The notes: generated by a model not told the origin, from the letters alone. Counted from the first letter of the stretch, positions 1 to 6,948 are shown. The stretch: 11,261 nucleotides of DNA from Vulcanimicrobiota bacterium (GCA_028287545.1 JAQBPL010000234.1:1-11261); one strand, 5' to 3'. Numbers and translations: made by a program.

Positions 1-233
1 GCGAACGGCGGCACGAAGATGATCGAATGCGTCGCGCCGGTCGCGGCGACCGCGTCTTTGACGGTGTCGAAGACCGGCTGACCGCTCTCGATCTTGGTGC
101 CGCCCTTGCCGGGCGTCACGCCGCCGACGATGTTGGTGCCGTACGCCAGCATCCGCGCCGTGTGGAACGCGCCTTCGCGCCCCGTGATCCCTTGAACGAC
201 GACTTTCGAGTTCTTATCGAGGAAGATCGCCAC
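1..233 (-). CDS. sucD: Succinyl-CoA synthetase alpha subunit, N-terminal part (cut by window edge)
   Basis: This is the first 77 codons of the alpha subunit of succinyl-CoA synthetase (ADP/GDP-forming). The enzyme makes a nucleoside triphosphate from succinyl-CoA in the TCA cycle; the alpha subunit binds CoA and carries the phosphorylated histidine, which lies beyond the window. Visible family marks are the N-terminal Rossmann-type CoA-binding segment [12 protein letters not shown] (about residues 14-25) and [11 protein letters not shown] (about 37-47), followed by [16 protein letters not shown], very close to the E. coli SucD pattern. The start is a GTG at 233-231, which gives the usual [15 protein letters not shown] beginning. 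It lies only two bases after the sucC stop, so the two subunits are almost certainly translated from one message. The C-terminal part is outside the window. Confidence 0.95.
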   Translation of the reverse strand, partial: MAIFLDKNSKVVVQGITGREGAFHTARMLAYGTNIVGGVTPGKGGTKIESGQPVFDTVKDAVAATGATHSIIFVPPF

Positions 234-235
234 GG

Positions 236-1423
236 TCAGTTCGCTCCGTTCGCCAGTGCCACGGCGCGCGCGGCGCCTTCGTCCATCGTTTCGACCGGGA
301 TGAACCCGGCCTTGTCCAAGATTGCGCGGCCTTCTTCGGCGTTGGTCCCGGTCAGCCGCACGACCAGCGGAACCTTGCGCACGTCGCCGCCGGCCAGCGC
401 CTCGACGATCCCCTTCGCGACTTGGTCGCCGCGCGTGATCCCGCCGAAGATGTTGATGAACATCGCCTTGACGCGCGGGTCGGAGGTGACGAGATTGTAG
501 CTCTTCTTCACCAGCTCGGCTTGCGCGCCGCCGCCGATGTCGAGGAAGTTGGCGGCGAGGCCGCCGGCATTCTTCACCGCGTCCATCGTGCCCATGCCCA
601 GGCCCGCGCCGTTCGCGATGACGCCGATGCTCGCTATCTTGTCGCCGTCGTCGGGCAGCTTCGCGTAGTTCGACATTCCGAGGCCGATCGCCACGGCCGC
701 CGCCTGATCTTCATCGGCGGGCTGCGCTTTGTTCCATTCCGCGACGTCGGGATGCTTGTAGAGGCCGTTGTCGTCGAGATCGACCTTCGCGTCGGAGGCG
801 ATGACGCGGCCGTCTTTGGTCAGCACGAGCGGGTTGATCTCGACCAGGTTCGCGCCGTAGTCCATGAACAGCGTGTAGAGCGCGCCGAGCAGACCTGGAA
901 ACGCTTTGCGATACCCCTCGGGCAGCTTCGCCGCGAACGCCAATTGACGGCCGATGTAGGGCGAGTACCCCGCCGCCGGATCGATCCAATACTTGTGGAT
1001 CGCGCCGGGATCGTGCTCGGCGACTTCCTCGACGTCCATCCCGCCTTGCGACGTGACGATCACGACGGGCTGCTTCGTCGCGCGGTCGATCGTGATCGAC
1101 ACGTACGCCTCGCTCGCGATGTCGACTTTCTCCTCGACCAGCAGCGATTTCACTTCCTCGCCGTCCGGGTTCTGGATCGACTTGAGCACCTTGCCGATCA
1201 GTTCGCGCGCCAGCGTTTCGCCTTGCGCGGCATCGTCGGCGAATTTGATGCCGCCGGCTTTGCCGCGGCCGCCCATCATCACCTGGCTCTTGAGCACCCA
1301 CGAGCCGGGGTGTGCGCTGATGTAGGCTTTCACCTCGTCAGCGGTCGTGGCGTACACGCCGTTCGGCGTCGGAATCCCGACGCGCCGGAACAGGTCCTTG
1401 CCCTGATACTCCATCAGTTTCAT
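236..1423 (-). CDS. sucC: Succinyl-CoA synthetase beta subunit
   Basis: The 395-residue beta subunit of succinyl-CoA synthetase is close to the usual length of about 388. It provides the nucleotide-binding ATP-grasp domain and part of the succinate site, and acts in the cytoplasm with SucD. Family marks are the N-terminal MEYQGKDLF, the ATP-grasp loop GGRGKAGG (51-58), LVEINPLV (193-200), [12 protein letters not shown] (272-283), NFLDIGGGA (292-300), INIFGGI (323-329) and [11 protein letters not shown] (355-365). I chose the ATG at 1423 because [12 protein letters not shown] aligns with family N-termini and a weak purine-rich GGGGCAGG lies just upstream. The frame stays open for 52 more codons upstream, but that stretch has no family resemblance and runs into the divergent gene. 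It is the first gene of the sucCD operon. Confidence 0.97.
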   Translation of the reverse strand: MKLMEYQGKDLFRRVGIPTPNGVYATTADEVKAYISAHPGSWVLKSQVMMGGRGKAGGIKFADDAAQGETLARELIGKVLKSIQNPDGEEVKSLLVEEKVDIASEAYVSITIDRATKQPVVIVTSQGGMDVEEVAEHDPGAIHKYWIDPAAGYSPYIGRQLAFAAKLPEGYRKAFPGLLGALYTLFMDYGANLVEINPLVLTKDGRVIASDAKVDLDDNGLYKHPDVAEWNKAQPADEDQAAAVAIGLGMSNYAKLPDDGDKIASIGVIANGAGLGMGTMDAVKNAGGLAANFLDIGGGAQAELVKKSYNLVTSDPRVKAMFINIFGGITRGDQVAKGIVEALAGGDVRKVPLVVRLTGTNAEEGRAILDKAGFIPVETMDEGAARAVALANGAN

Positions 1424-1538
1424 CGCCTGCCCCGGCTTCGCGGCCCGGCCTTGCGTCCCTCGACGACATTGGTCGCAAGAAAAGGCGGCGCTCGGCTGCG
1501 GCGCCGAATCGGTCGAAAGCCTCCTGGAGGGTCCCGCG
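1424..1538. promoter_or_regulatory. Divergent intergenic region between sucC and a secreted-protein gene
   Basis: These 115 bases must hold the promoters for sucCD (leftward) and for the 1539 operon (rightward), unless either is transcribed from elsewhere. I could not identify a convincing sigma70-type -35/-10 pair on either strand. Two inverted repeats are present. CTTGCG at 1450-1455 pairs with CGCAAG at 1474-1479 (18-base spacer, followed by AAAA). CGGCGC at 1486-1491 pairs with GCGCCG at 1501-1506 (9-base loop). The first is a plausible operator because it lies between the two starts; the second could form an RNA hairpin in the leader of either gene. Both are short and the DNA is GC-rich, so chance is a real alternative. 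Confidence 0.4.
1526..1531 (+). promoter_or_regulatory. Ribosome binding site for the 1539 gene
   Basis: GGAGGG lies seven bases before the ATG at 1539. It is one of the strongest Shine-Dalgarno matches in the window and fixes that start, which opens directly into a signal peptide. Confidence 0.8.
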
Positions 1539-2282
1539 ATGTCCCAGCGACTCTTCTCCGCGCTCGCCGCGAGCGTCACCGTCCTGGCCTGCGCGGGCGC
1601 GGCCCACGCCGCCGACGCGCCAAAGCCGCTCCGCGTCCTGGTCTACGACGTGGCGTACAGCGCGTCGACGCTGCGCCGCGAGCACACCTCGGGGTTCGCC
1701 AACGGCGGGATGGGCTCGACGTCAGGCTCGGGCATTGTCGACCGTCGCTACGCCAGCGACGACCGCGGCAAGCTGACGGTCGCGGTGATCGCCGCGACCG
1801 CGGACGGCGGCCTGGTCGTCGACGCGTCGTTCGTCGGGAAGTCCATCACGCAGCCCGTCATCCGCGTGGCGATCTTGAAGGACGGCAGCTTGTCGTACGA
1901 TCCCAAGACGCAGCCGTCTGCCCAAGCGCTCCGCCTGCTGCCCTTTCTCTCGCGCGGGCTGATCACCGAGCGGGACGTGAACACCGGATCTACGTGGTCG
2001 GTGCAGGCGTTCGCGCCCGCAGCCGGGGCCACCACCTACCGGGTCACCGCCTTCGACGGAACGAGGGCGACGCTCGAATTCGACGAGAGCATCACGGTGA
2101 ACGGCGCGTCCGGCTTCACGCAATCCGCGCAGGGCAAGACCGTGTACGCGACCGACCTGCTCTCGCCGATTTCGATCGACCTGCACACCGTCATCCGGCG
2201 CGACATCGGCATCGACCAAGCCGACACGACCGACTCGCGGTTGAGCGCCACCATCGTTAGCGACACGTTCGCGAAACGCTGA
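1539..2282 (+). CDS. Exported protein of unrecognised family (paralogue of the gene at 10690)
   Basis: A 247-residue protein whose family I do not recognise. Residues 1-24 look like a Sec signal peptide: basic MSQR, a hydrophobic core, and an AHA|AD cleavage site. C18 in VTVLAC gives a loose lipobox match, but the paralogue at 10690 has no such cysteine, so signal peptidase I is the likelier route. The mature protein starts with PLRVLVYDV, then a Gly/Ser-rich stretch (about 52-66), DRGKLTV (75-81), a repeated pattern of short hydrophobic strands, LPFLSRGL (134-141), GSTW (150-153) and TYRV (166-169). It has no further cysteine, no transmembrane segment and no catalytic motif that I can see. 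It looks like a mostly beta, periplasmic or surface-exposed domain. The start is supported by GGAGGG seven bases upstream. It is the first gene of a three-gene unit and ends seven bases before the DCC1-family gene. Confidence 0.88.
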   Translation: MSQRLFSALAASVTVLACAGAAHAADAPKPLRVLVYDVAYSASTLRREHTSGFANGGMGSTSGSGIVDRRYASDDRGKLTVAVIAATADGGLVVDASFVGKSITQPVIRVAILKDGSLSYDPKTQPSAQALRLLPFLSRGLITERDVNTGSTWSVQAFAPAAGATTYRVTAFDGTRATLEFDESITVNGASGFTQSAQGKTVYATDLLSPISIDLHTVIRRDIGIDQADTTDSRLSATIVSDTFAKR

Positions 2283-2289
2283 CCGCGCG

Positions 2290-2664
2290 ATGAGCACGAC
2301 GCAGGCGATCGTCCTCTTCGACGGCGTCTGCAATCTTTGCAACGGCGCGGTGCGGTTCATCGCGGCGAACGATCCGGCCGGCCGCTTCACCTTTTTGTCG
2401 CTGCAGTCACCGCAGGGCGCGGTGCTGGCCGGACCGGGGCGCGTGCCGCCGGAGGAAAGCATCGTCGTACTCGACGGCGGAAAACGCTACGAGCAGAGCG
2501 ACGCGGTGCTGCACGTCGCGGTGTACCTGCGCTGGCCGTGGCCGCTGGCGTTCGGCTTGATCCTCGTGCCGCGCGGCGCGCGGGATGCCGCGTACCGGTG
2601 GGTAGCGCGCAACCGCTACCGCTGGTTCGGACGGCGCGACGCGTGCGCGCTGCCTCCGCCGTGA
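2290..2664 (+). CDS. DCC1-like thiol-disulfide oxidoreductase family protein (DUF393, YuxK-like)
   Basis: A 124-residue protein of the DCC family, named for its Asp-Cys-Cys motif. Here the motif is the N-terminal FDGVCNLCNG (residues 10-19), with D11 and a C14-x-x-C17 pair at the end of the first predicted strand. This is the arrangement of a thioredoxin-like redox site. The later VPRGARDAAYRWVARNRYRWFGR region and a third cysteine, C119, are also typical of the family. Family members are thought to be thiol-disulfide oxidoreductases, but substrates are mostly unknown. It has no signal peptide, so it should be cytoplasmic. It starts seven bases after the upstream stop, without an obvious Shine-Dalgarno sequence, and its TGA overlaps the GTG of the next gene. 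Translation by coupling is therefore likely. The family call is firm; the function is inferred. Confidence 0.9.
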   Translation: MSTTQAIVLFDGVCNLCNGAVRFIAANDPAGRFTFLSLQSPQGAVLAGPGRVPPEESIVVLDGGKRYEQSDAVLHVAVYLRWPWPLAFGLILVPRGARDAAYRWVARNRYRWFGRRDACALPPP

Positions 2665-3362
2665 GCGCGCGTCCGTTCATCGCGATGGACTGGCGCGACG
2701 TGCTGTTTCTGCACTGGCCGGTCAACGCGCGCGAACTGCGCCCCCGGATCCCGGCCGATCTCGAGCTCGACACCTACGACGGCACGGCGTGGGTGAGCGT
2801 CGTCGCATTTCGCATCGCGGCGGCGCGGCCGTACGGATTTCCGGCGGCGACGGCGCTCCCCGCATTCGGCGAGATCAACGTGCGCACGTACGTCCGCGGA
2901 GCCGCGAAGGACGGCCTGTGGTTCTTCAGCCTCGACGCCGCGAGCCGGCTCGCGGTCGCCGGCGGCCGGAGGGTCGTGCACTTGCCGTATTATCGCGCGC
3001 GCATCGACGCGAAGTGGACGGCGACCGAGTGCCACTACCGTTCGCAGCGGTGCGACCAGCGTTCGAGCGCGGCGTCGTTCGCGGCATCGGCGCGTTTCGG
3101 CGGCGACGTCCGCGTCGGCGCTCCCGGCAGCCTCGACGCGTGGCTGGTGGAGCGGTACTGCTTCTACACCGTCGATCCCGCCGGAAAGACGCGTCGCGGC
3201 GACGTGCGCCACGCGCCGTGGCTGCTGCGCGACGCGACGGCCGAGGTCGCGGAAGGGGGCCTCCTGACCGCCGCCGGCATCACGCCGCAAACCGACAACC
3301 CGCTGGTCCACGTCTCGCCGGGCGTTTCCGCCCGAGCGTGGACGCTCACCACGTCATGCTGA
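2661..3362 (+). CDS. YqjF-like DUF2071 family protein
   Basis: A 233-residue protein of the YqjF/DUF2071 family, a widespread bacterial family without an established biochemical role. The signature run is complete: MDWRDVLFLHWPV (residues 9-21), then LRPRIPADLELDTYDG (26-41), WVSVVAF (43-49), EINVRTYVRG (72-81), WFFSLDAASRLAV (87-99), HLPYYRA, ERYCFYT, and PLVHVSPGV near the C-terminus. I chose the GTG at 2661, giving a GTGA overlap with the upstream stop; the ATG at 2685 is an alternative that also keeps the whole signature. The last codons and the TGA stop (3360-3362) fall inside a fragment of the REP-like repeat, so the final residues appear to come from repeat DNA. The homology core is complete, so the protein is probably functional. 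Confidence 0.92.
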   Translation: MSARPFIAMDWRDVLFLHWPVNARELRPRIPADLELDTYDGTAWVSVVAFRIAAARPYGFPAATALPAFGEINVRTYVRGAAKDGLWFFSLDAASRLAVAGGRRVVHLPYYRARIDAKWTATECHYRSQRCDQRSSAASFAASARFGGDVRVGAPGSLDAWLVERYCFYTVDPAGKTRRGDVRHAPWLLRDATAEVAEGGLLTAAGITPQTDNPLVHVSPGVSARAWTLTTSC

Positions 3363-3364
3363 GC
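3353..3364. repeat. Partial copy of the REP-like repeat overlapping a stop codon
   Basis: GTCATGCTGAGC here is repeated exactly at 3372-3383, 19 bases downstream, where it begins the full palindromic element. It looks like a truncated extra repeat head. It overlaps the end of the DUF2071 gene and contains its TGA. Confidence 0.7.
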
Positions 3365-3370
3365 CCCCAA

Positions 3371-3438
3371 TGTCATGCTGAGCTTGTCGAAGCATGGGCC
3401 ACGATCGTGGCTCACCCTTCGACAAGCTCAGGGTGACA
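3371..3438. repeat. REP-like palindromic element (two inverted hairpin units)
   Basis: A 68-base near-perfect palindrome made of two 34-base halves (3371-3404 and 3405-3438) that match as reverse complements at 29 of 34 positions with no spacer. Each half also folds on itself. The left unit pairs CATGCT (3374-3379) with AGCATG (3391-3396); the right unit pairs CACCCT (3413-3418) with AGGGTG (3430-3435). Both enclose the same 11-base loop, in opposite orientations. The centre is the perfect palindrome GCCACGATCGTGGC (3398-3411). Four of the five mismatches between halves are the TG/CA versus CC/GG pairs that keep each hairpin intact. It sits between the convergent ends of the DUF2071 and acyl-CoA dehydrogenase genes, ending one base before the latter's stop codon, and may act as a transcription end or mRNA stabiliser for both. 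The TTCGACAAGCTCA core is a familiar kind of dispersed bacterial repeat. Confidence 0.85.
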
Positions 3439-3439
3439 A

Positions 3440-4603
3440 CTAAAGCCGGCCTAGCAGACTCCGCGCGATGACGATTTGTTGGATTTCGGAGGTGCCTTCG
3501 TAGATCTCGGTGATCTTGGCGTCGCGGTAATAGCGTTCGACCGGAAACTCCGTCGTGTAGCCGTAGCCGCCGTGGATCTGTACCGCTTCCGAGGCGTGTT
3601 CGCGCGCTTTTGTGGAGGCGAAGAGTTTGGCTTTGGAGGCCTCGACGGCGTACGGCCGTCCGGCCGCGGCGAGCGCGGCGGCGCGGTACGTCAGCAGGCG
3701 CGCGGCGTCGAGATCGGTCGCCATCTGCGCGATCTTGAACGAGATGGCTTCGAACGAACCGATCGGTTTGCCGAACGCGACGCGATCTTTTGCGAACGTC
3801 ACCGATGCCTCCAGACACGCGGCGAGGATGCCGATCGCCTGTGCCGCGATGCCGATGCGCCCGGCCGTCAGCGTGACCAGCGCCTGCGTCAATCCCTCGC
3901 CCTCGGCACCGAGCATCGCCGACGCGGGGACGCGCACGTCGTCGAACGCCAAGTCGACGGTGTTGGACGTGTGGATGCCGAGTTTCTCGGTCGTCTTCTC
4001 GACGACGACGCCGGGGAGCGCGGCGTCGACCAGAAACGCGCTGATCCCCTTCGCGCCGCTGCCGCCGGTCCGGAACATCGCCATCACGACCCCGGCGAAC
4101 CCGCCGTTCGTGCACCATTGCTTGCGCCCGTTCAGCACGTACGCATCGCCTTCGCGGCGTGCCGAGCCGCGGATCGACGCGGCGTCGGATCCCGCGTCGG
4201 GTTCGGTCAAACCGAATCCGGCGATCACGTCGTGCGTCGCCAACCGTTCGAGCCAGCGGTCCTTCTGCTCGTCGCTGCCGAGCTTCGCGATCGCGTGAGT
4301 GATCATCGAGTGCACGGAGACGGTCACCGCGGTCCCCGCGTCGACCTTCGCGAGCTCCTCGATCGCGAGCGCGTACGCGACGTAGTCGGCGGCGACGCCG
4401 CCGTACTCTTCGGGGACGAGCATCCCCATCAGCCCGGCCGCGGTGAGCTTCCCGTAGAGTGCCCGCGGAAAGACGTGCGAGCGGTCCCACTCGGCGATGT
4501 GGGGCGCGATCTCGCGCTGCGCCGATTCGCGCGCGACGTCGCCGATCGCGCGCTGCTCCTCCGTGAGTTCGAACGACGTAGCCCGCGCCGCTTCGGCTCT
4601 CAC
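3440..4603 (-). CDS. Acyl-CoA dehydrogenase (short/medium-chain type)
   Basis: A 387-residue flavoprotein that oxidises an acyl-CoA to the trans-2-enoyl-CoA, passing electrons to electron-transfer flavoprotein. The length is normal for the family. The N-terminal helical domain begins LTEEQRAIGDVARE. The first signature, GFGLTEPDAGSD, is at about 129-140. The second, QIHGGYGYTTEFPVERYYRD, is at about 342-361, and the catalytic-base glutamate is in IYEGT (about E369), the position used by short- and medium-chain enzymes rather than by isovaleryl-CoA dehydrogenase. The frame is open further upstream, but that part lies inside the preceding gene. I chose the GTG at 4603, which makes a four-base GTGA overlap with the stop of the 3-hydroxyacyl-CoA dehydrogenase gene. 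It is third in the thiolase-dehydrogenase operon. With these partners butyryl-CoA is the likeliest substrate, but this is inferred from context. Confidence 0.95.
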   Translation of the reverse strand: MRAEAARATSFELTEEQRAIGDVARESAQREIAPHIAEWDRSHVFPRALYGKLTAAGLMGMLVPEEYGGVAADYVAYALAIEELAKVDAGTAVTVSVHSMITHAIAKLGSDEQKDRWLERLATHDVIAGFGLTEPDAGSDAASIRGSARREGDAYVLNGRKQWCTNGGFAGVVMAMFRTGGSGAKGISAFLVDAALPGVVVEKTTEKLGIHTSNTVDLAFDDVRVPASAMLGAEGEGLTQALVTLTAGRIGIAAQAIGILAACLEASVTFAKDRVAFGKPIGSFEAISFKIAQMATDLDAARLLTYRAAALAAAGRPYAVEASKAKLFASTKAREHASEAVQIHGGYGYTTEFPVERYYRDAKITEIYEGTSEIQQIVIARSLLGRL

Positions 4604-5484
4604 CGCCGGGCGGCCGGCACCGCTGCGGGCGTCCCGTTCGCGGAAACAGCGTAATCGTAGAACCCGCGGCCGGATTTCTTGCCGTACCAGCCGGCCGCAA
4701 CGTACTGCTTGAGCAGCGGACACGGCCGGTATTTCGAATCGCCGAAGCCATCGTACAGCACGTTCATGATCGCCAGACACGTGTCGAGGCCGATGAAATC
4801 GGCCAGCGCCAGCGGTCCCATCGGATGGTTCATGCCGAGCTTCATCACCGTGTCGATCGCCTCGACCGACGCGACGCCTTCGTACAGGGCGAAGATCGCC
4901 TCGTTGATCATCGGCAGCAGCACGCGGTTCGAGATGAAACCCGGGAAGTCGCGGACTTCGACCGGCGTCTTGTCGAGCGAGAGCGCGAGGTCGCGCACCG
5001 TCGCGAACGTCTGATCGGCCGTCGCGATCCCGCGGATCACTTCGACCAGCTTCATGACCGGAACCGGGTTCATGAAGTGCATCCCGATCACGCGCTCCGC
5101 GCGCGTCGTCGCCGCGCCGAGAATCGTGATCGAGATCGACGACGTGTTCGAAGCGAGGATCGCTTCGGGCGGCGTGTTGCGATCGAGGAAGCGGAACAGG
5201 TCGAGCTTGAGGTCGAGCCGTTCGGTCGCCGCCTCGATCGCGAGCGCGACGTCGAGGTCCTGGAAATGGGGGCGCGGATCGATGTGCTCGAGGATGCTCC
5301 CGCGCGCTTCGGGCGTGAGCTTGCCCTTCTCGACGTCGCGCGCGAGTCGCTTCGCGATGCCCTCGATGCCGGCGCGGATGCGCGCCTCGTCGACGTCGTT
5401 GAGCAGCACCTCGTGGCCTTTGGCGGCGAGCACTTGCGCGATGCCGCCGCCCATCTGACCGGCCCCGATCACCAGAACGCGCAC
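4600..5484 (-). CDS. hbd: 3-hydroxyacyl-CoA (3-hydroxybutyryl-CoA) dehydrogenase
   Basis: A 294-residue stand-alone 3-hydroxyacyl-CoA dehydrogenase that interconverts acetoacetyl-CoA and 3-hydroxybutyryl-CoA with NAD(P)H. The N-terminal Rossmann fold carries GAGQMGGGIAQ (7-17), and D30 at the end of the second strand suggests NAD preference. Catalytic-site residues are visible: SNTSS (112-116), H136 in GMHFMNPVPVMKLVEVI, its partner E148, and N186 in the signature DFPGFISNRVLLPMINEA (179-196). The C-terminal domain ends with GKKSGRGFYDY, followed by a short Ala/Pro tail of about 15 residues. The start is GTG at 5484, four bases after the thiolase stop. The single-domain length matches the Hbd/PaaH type rather than the fused FadB type. 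Physiological direction (synthesis or oxidation) cannot be told from sequence. Confidence 0.95.
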   Translation of the reverse strand: MRVLVIGAGQMGGGIAQVLAAKGHEVLLNDVDEARIRAGIEGIAKRLARDVEKGKLTPEARGSILEHIDPRPHFQDLDVALAIEAATERLDLKLDLFRFLDRNTPPEAILASNTSSISITILGAATTRAERVIGMHFMNPVPVMKLVEVIRGIATADQTFATVRDLALSLDKTPVEVRDFPGFISNRVLLPMINEAIFALYEGVASVEAIDTVMKLGMNHPMGPLALADFIGLDTCLAIMNVLYDGFGDSKYRPCPLLKQYVAAGWYGKKSGRGFYDYAVSANGTPAAVPAARR

Positions 5485-5488
5485 GGGT

Positions 5489-6829
5489 TCAGCCGACCCT
5501 CACGAGCACGGCGTCGCCCTGGCCGCCGCCCGAGCAGATCGCGGCGATGCCGTAGCCGCCGCCGCGCCGGCGCAGCTGGTGGACGACGGACGCGACGATA
5601 CGCGCTCCCGACGCCCCGATCGGGTGGCCCAGCGCGACCGCGCCGCCCTGCACGTTGATCACGGTCGGGTCCAGGCCGAGGCGCGCCGCCGCGGTGAGCG
5701 CCACGGCCGCGAAGGCTTCGTTGACTTCCCACACGGCGATATCGCTCGCGCGCAGTCCCGTTTTGTCGAGCAGCTTCTGCGCCGCCATCGCCGGAACGAG
5801 CGCCAAGTACGGCGGATCCCACGCGACCCCGGCGTGGTCGACGATTTCGGCCAGCGGTTCGATGCCTGCTACGCGCGCATAGTCCGCGGACGAGAGCACC
5901 AGCGCGGCGGCGCCGTCGTTCACGCCCGGCGCGTTGCCGGCCGTGATCGTTCCGCCGGCATCGATCGGCTTGAGCTTCGCCATCGCCTCGAGCGACGCGT
6001 CGGTGCGCACCGGCTCGTCGCGGTCGACGGTCACGTACGGAACGTCGCCCGTGACGTACGGCGAGTACTGCGCCGGATCGGCGACCATGTTCTGCGGCGG
6101 AACGTGACTCCACACGGCATCGCTCGCGCCGTTCGCGCCGGCGAGCACCGGGATGCGCGCGCGCGCCTGCTCGGGCAGCGCGTCGACGACGATCTTGCCC
6201 TTCGCCTTCGTCGCGACCTTGATCGGCGCGATCTCGTCGGCGAAGCGGCCCGCCTCGTGCGCCTCGTAGGCGCGCTTGTGGCTCTGATACGCGAACTCGT
6301 CCTGCACCGCGCGCGTCACGCCCAGCTCGGCGGCGACGCGCGCGCCTTGCGCGGCCATCGCTTCGTCGAAATAGTAGTCCCAGAGGCCGTCGTGGATCAT
6401 CGCGTCGACGAGCGTCGCGTTGCCGTACCGATATCCGGTGCGCGCGCCGGGCAGCAGGTACGGCGCGTTGGACATCGACTCCATCCCGCCCGCGACGACC
6501 ACGCGATGGTCGCCCTCGCCGATATACCGTGCCGCGTAGGTGACGGCCAGCATCCCCGAGGCGCAGACCTTGTTCACGGTCTCGGCGGTCGTCGTCTTCG
6601 CAAGGCCCGCCTTGAAGGCGGCCTGGCGGGCCGGAGCCTGGCCCACGCCGGCCTGGATGACCTCGCCCATGATGACGTGCTCGACGTCGGAGGGGTCGAT
6701 CCCGGCGCGTGCGATCGCGTTGCGGATGGCATCGCCGCCCAGCGACGTCGCGGCCAAAGAGGAAAGCGCGCCGCCCAGACGCCCGAAGGGCGTGCGGGCG
6801 GTCGAAAGGACGACGGTTCCGGACTTCAT
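5489..6829 (-). CDS. Acetyl-CoA acetyltransferase (thiolase) with an enlarged loop domain
   Basis: A thiolase that joins two acetyl-CoA to acetoacetyl-CoA or runs the reverse cleavage. All catalytic elements are present: the nucleophile C89 in VNKVCASGM, the NEAF motif (370-373), H402 in [16 protein letters not shown], and C432 in CSGGGQGD. At 446 residues it is about 50 longer than the usual 390-400. The extra length falls in one place, roughly residues 217-268, between KGKIVVD and [21 protein letters not shown], where ordinary family members run straight from the short beta segment to the DEHPRP-type motif. This is the loop domain that covers the active site. The start is ATG 6829, with GGAGGG at a long spacing of 14 bases. 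It is the first gene of the operon followed by hbd (four-base gap) and the acyl-CoA dehydrogenase. Its promoter should lie in the short stretch after the terminator at 6895. Confidence 0.95.
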   Translation of the reverse strand: MKSGTVVLSTARTPFGRLGGALSSLAATSLGGDAIRNAIARAGIDPSDVEHVIMGEVIQAGVGQAPARQAAFKAGLAKTTTAETVNKVCASGMLAVTYAARYIGEGDHRVVVAGGMESMSNAPYLLPGARTGYRYGNATLVDAMIHDGLWDYYFDEAMAAQGARVAAELGVTRAVQDEFAYQSHKRAYEAHEAGRFADEIAPIKVATKAKGKIVVDALPEQARARIPVLAGANGASDAVWSHVPPQNMVADPAQYSPYVTGDVPYVTVDRDEPVRTDASLEAMAKLKPIDAGGTITAGNAPGVNDGAAALVLSSADYARVAGIEPLAEIVDHAGVAWDPPYLALVPAMAAQKLLDKTGLRASDIAVWEVNEAFAAVALTAAARLGLDPTVINVQGGAVALGHPIGASGARIVASVVHQLRRRGGGYGIAAICSGGGQGDAVLVRVG

Positions 6830-6894
6830 AGCCGTAACGATTTCCCTCCGACGGCGTAAGTTTCCGCCGCGGACGCTCGCCTCGCTCCCGGACG
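6830..6894 (-). promoter_or_regulatory. Short leader and promoter space of the thiolase operon
   Basis: These 65 bases lie between the receptor terminator and the thiolase ATG and are the only intergenic room for an operon promoter. On the minus strand GGAGGG ends 14 bases before the ATG. No convincing -35/-10 pair was found, so the promoter is assumed from position only. Confidence 0.3.
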
Positions 6895-6927
6895 AAAAAA
6901 AGACGCCCGGCCGCAGGGCCGGGCGTC
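6895..6927 (-). terminator. Intrinsic terminator of the TonB-dependent receptor gene
   Basis: Read on the minus strand, GACGCCCGGCC pairs perfectly with GGCCGGGCGTC (11 base pairs, four-base loop CTGC) and is followed directly by seven T. It begins 21 bases after the receptor stop codon. It is a textbook Rho-independent terminator and separates the receptor gene from the thiolase operon, which runs in the same direction. Confidence 0.95.
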
Positions 6928-6948
6928 GGGGTCACCGAGGATCGTAGG

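Noticed and set aside
1424..1579. Longer sucC start extending 52 codons upstream
   Set aside because: The extension is unrelated to SucC and overlaps the ribosome site and signal peptide of the divergent gene.
1578..1592. Lipoprotein signal (VTVLAC) in the 1539 protein
   Set aside because: It loosely fits the lipobox, but the AHA|AD signal peptidase I site is better and the paralogue lacks the cysteine.
422..2260. A 612-codon plus-strand open frame spanning sucC antisense and the 1539 gene
   Set aside because: It crosses two well-supported genes on opposite strands and has the Arg/Asp-rich composition of a shadow frame.
3371..3438. Insertion sequence or CRISPR repeat
   Set aside because: There is no transposase gene, no target-site duplication and no repeat-spacer periodicity; the structure is that of a short REP-like doublet.
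4604..4780. Longer acyl-CoA dehydrogenase start inside the hbd gene
   Set aside because: The added residues are an out-of-frame reading of the hbd C-terminus; the GTG at 4603 gives the normal family length.
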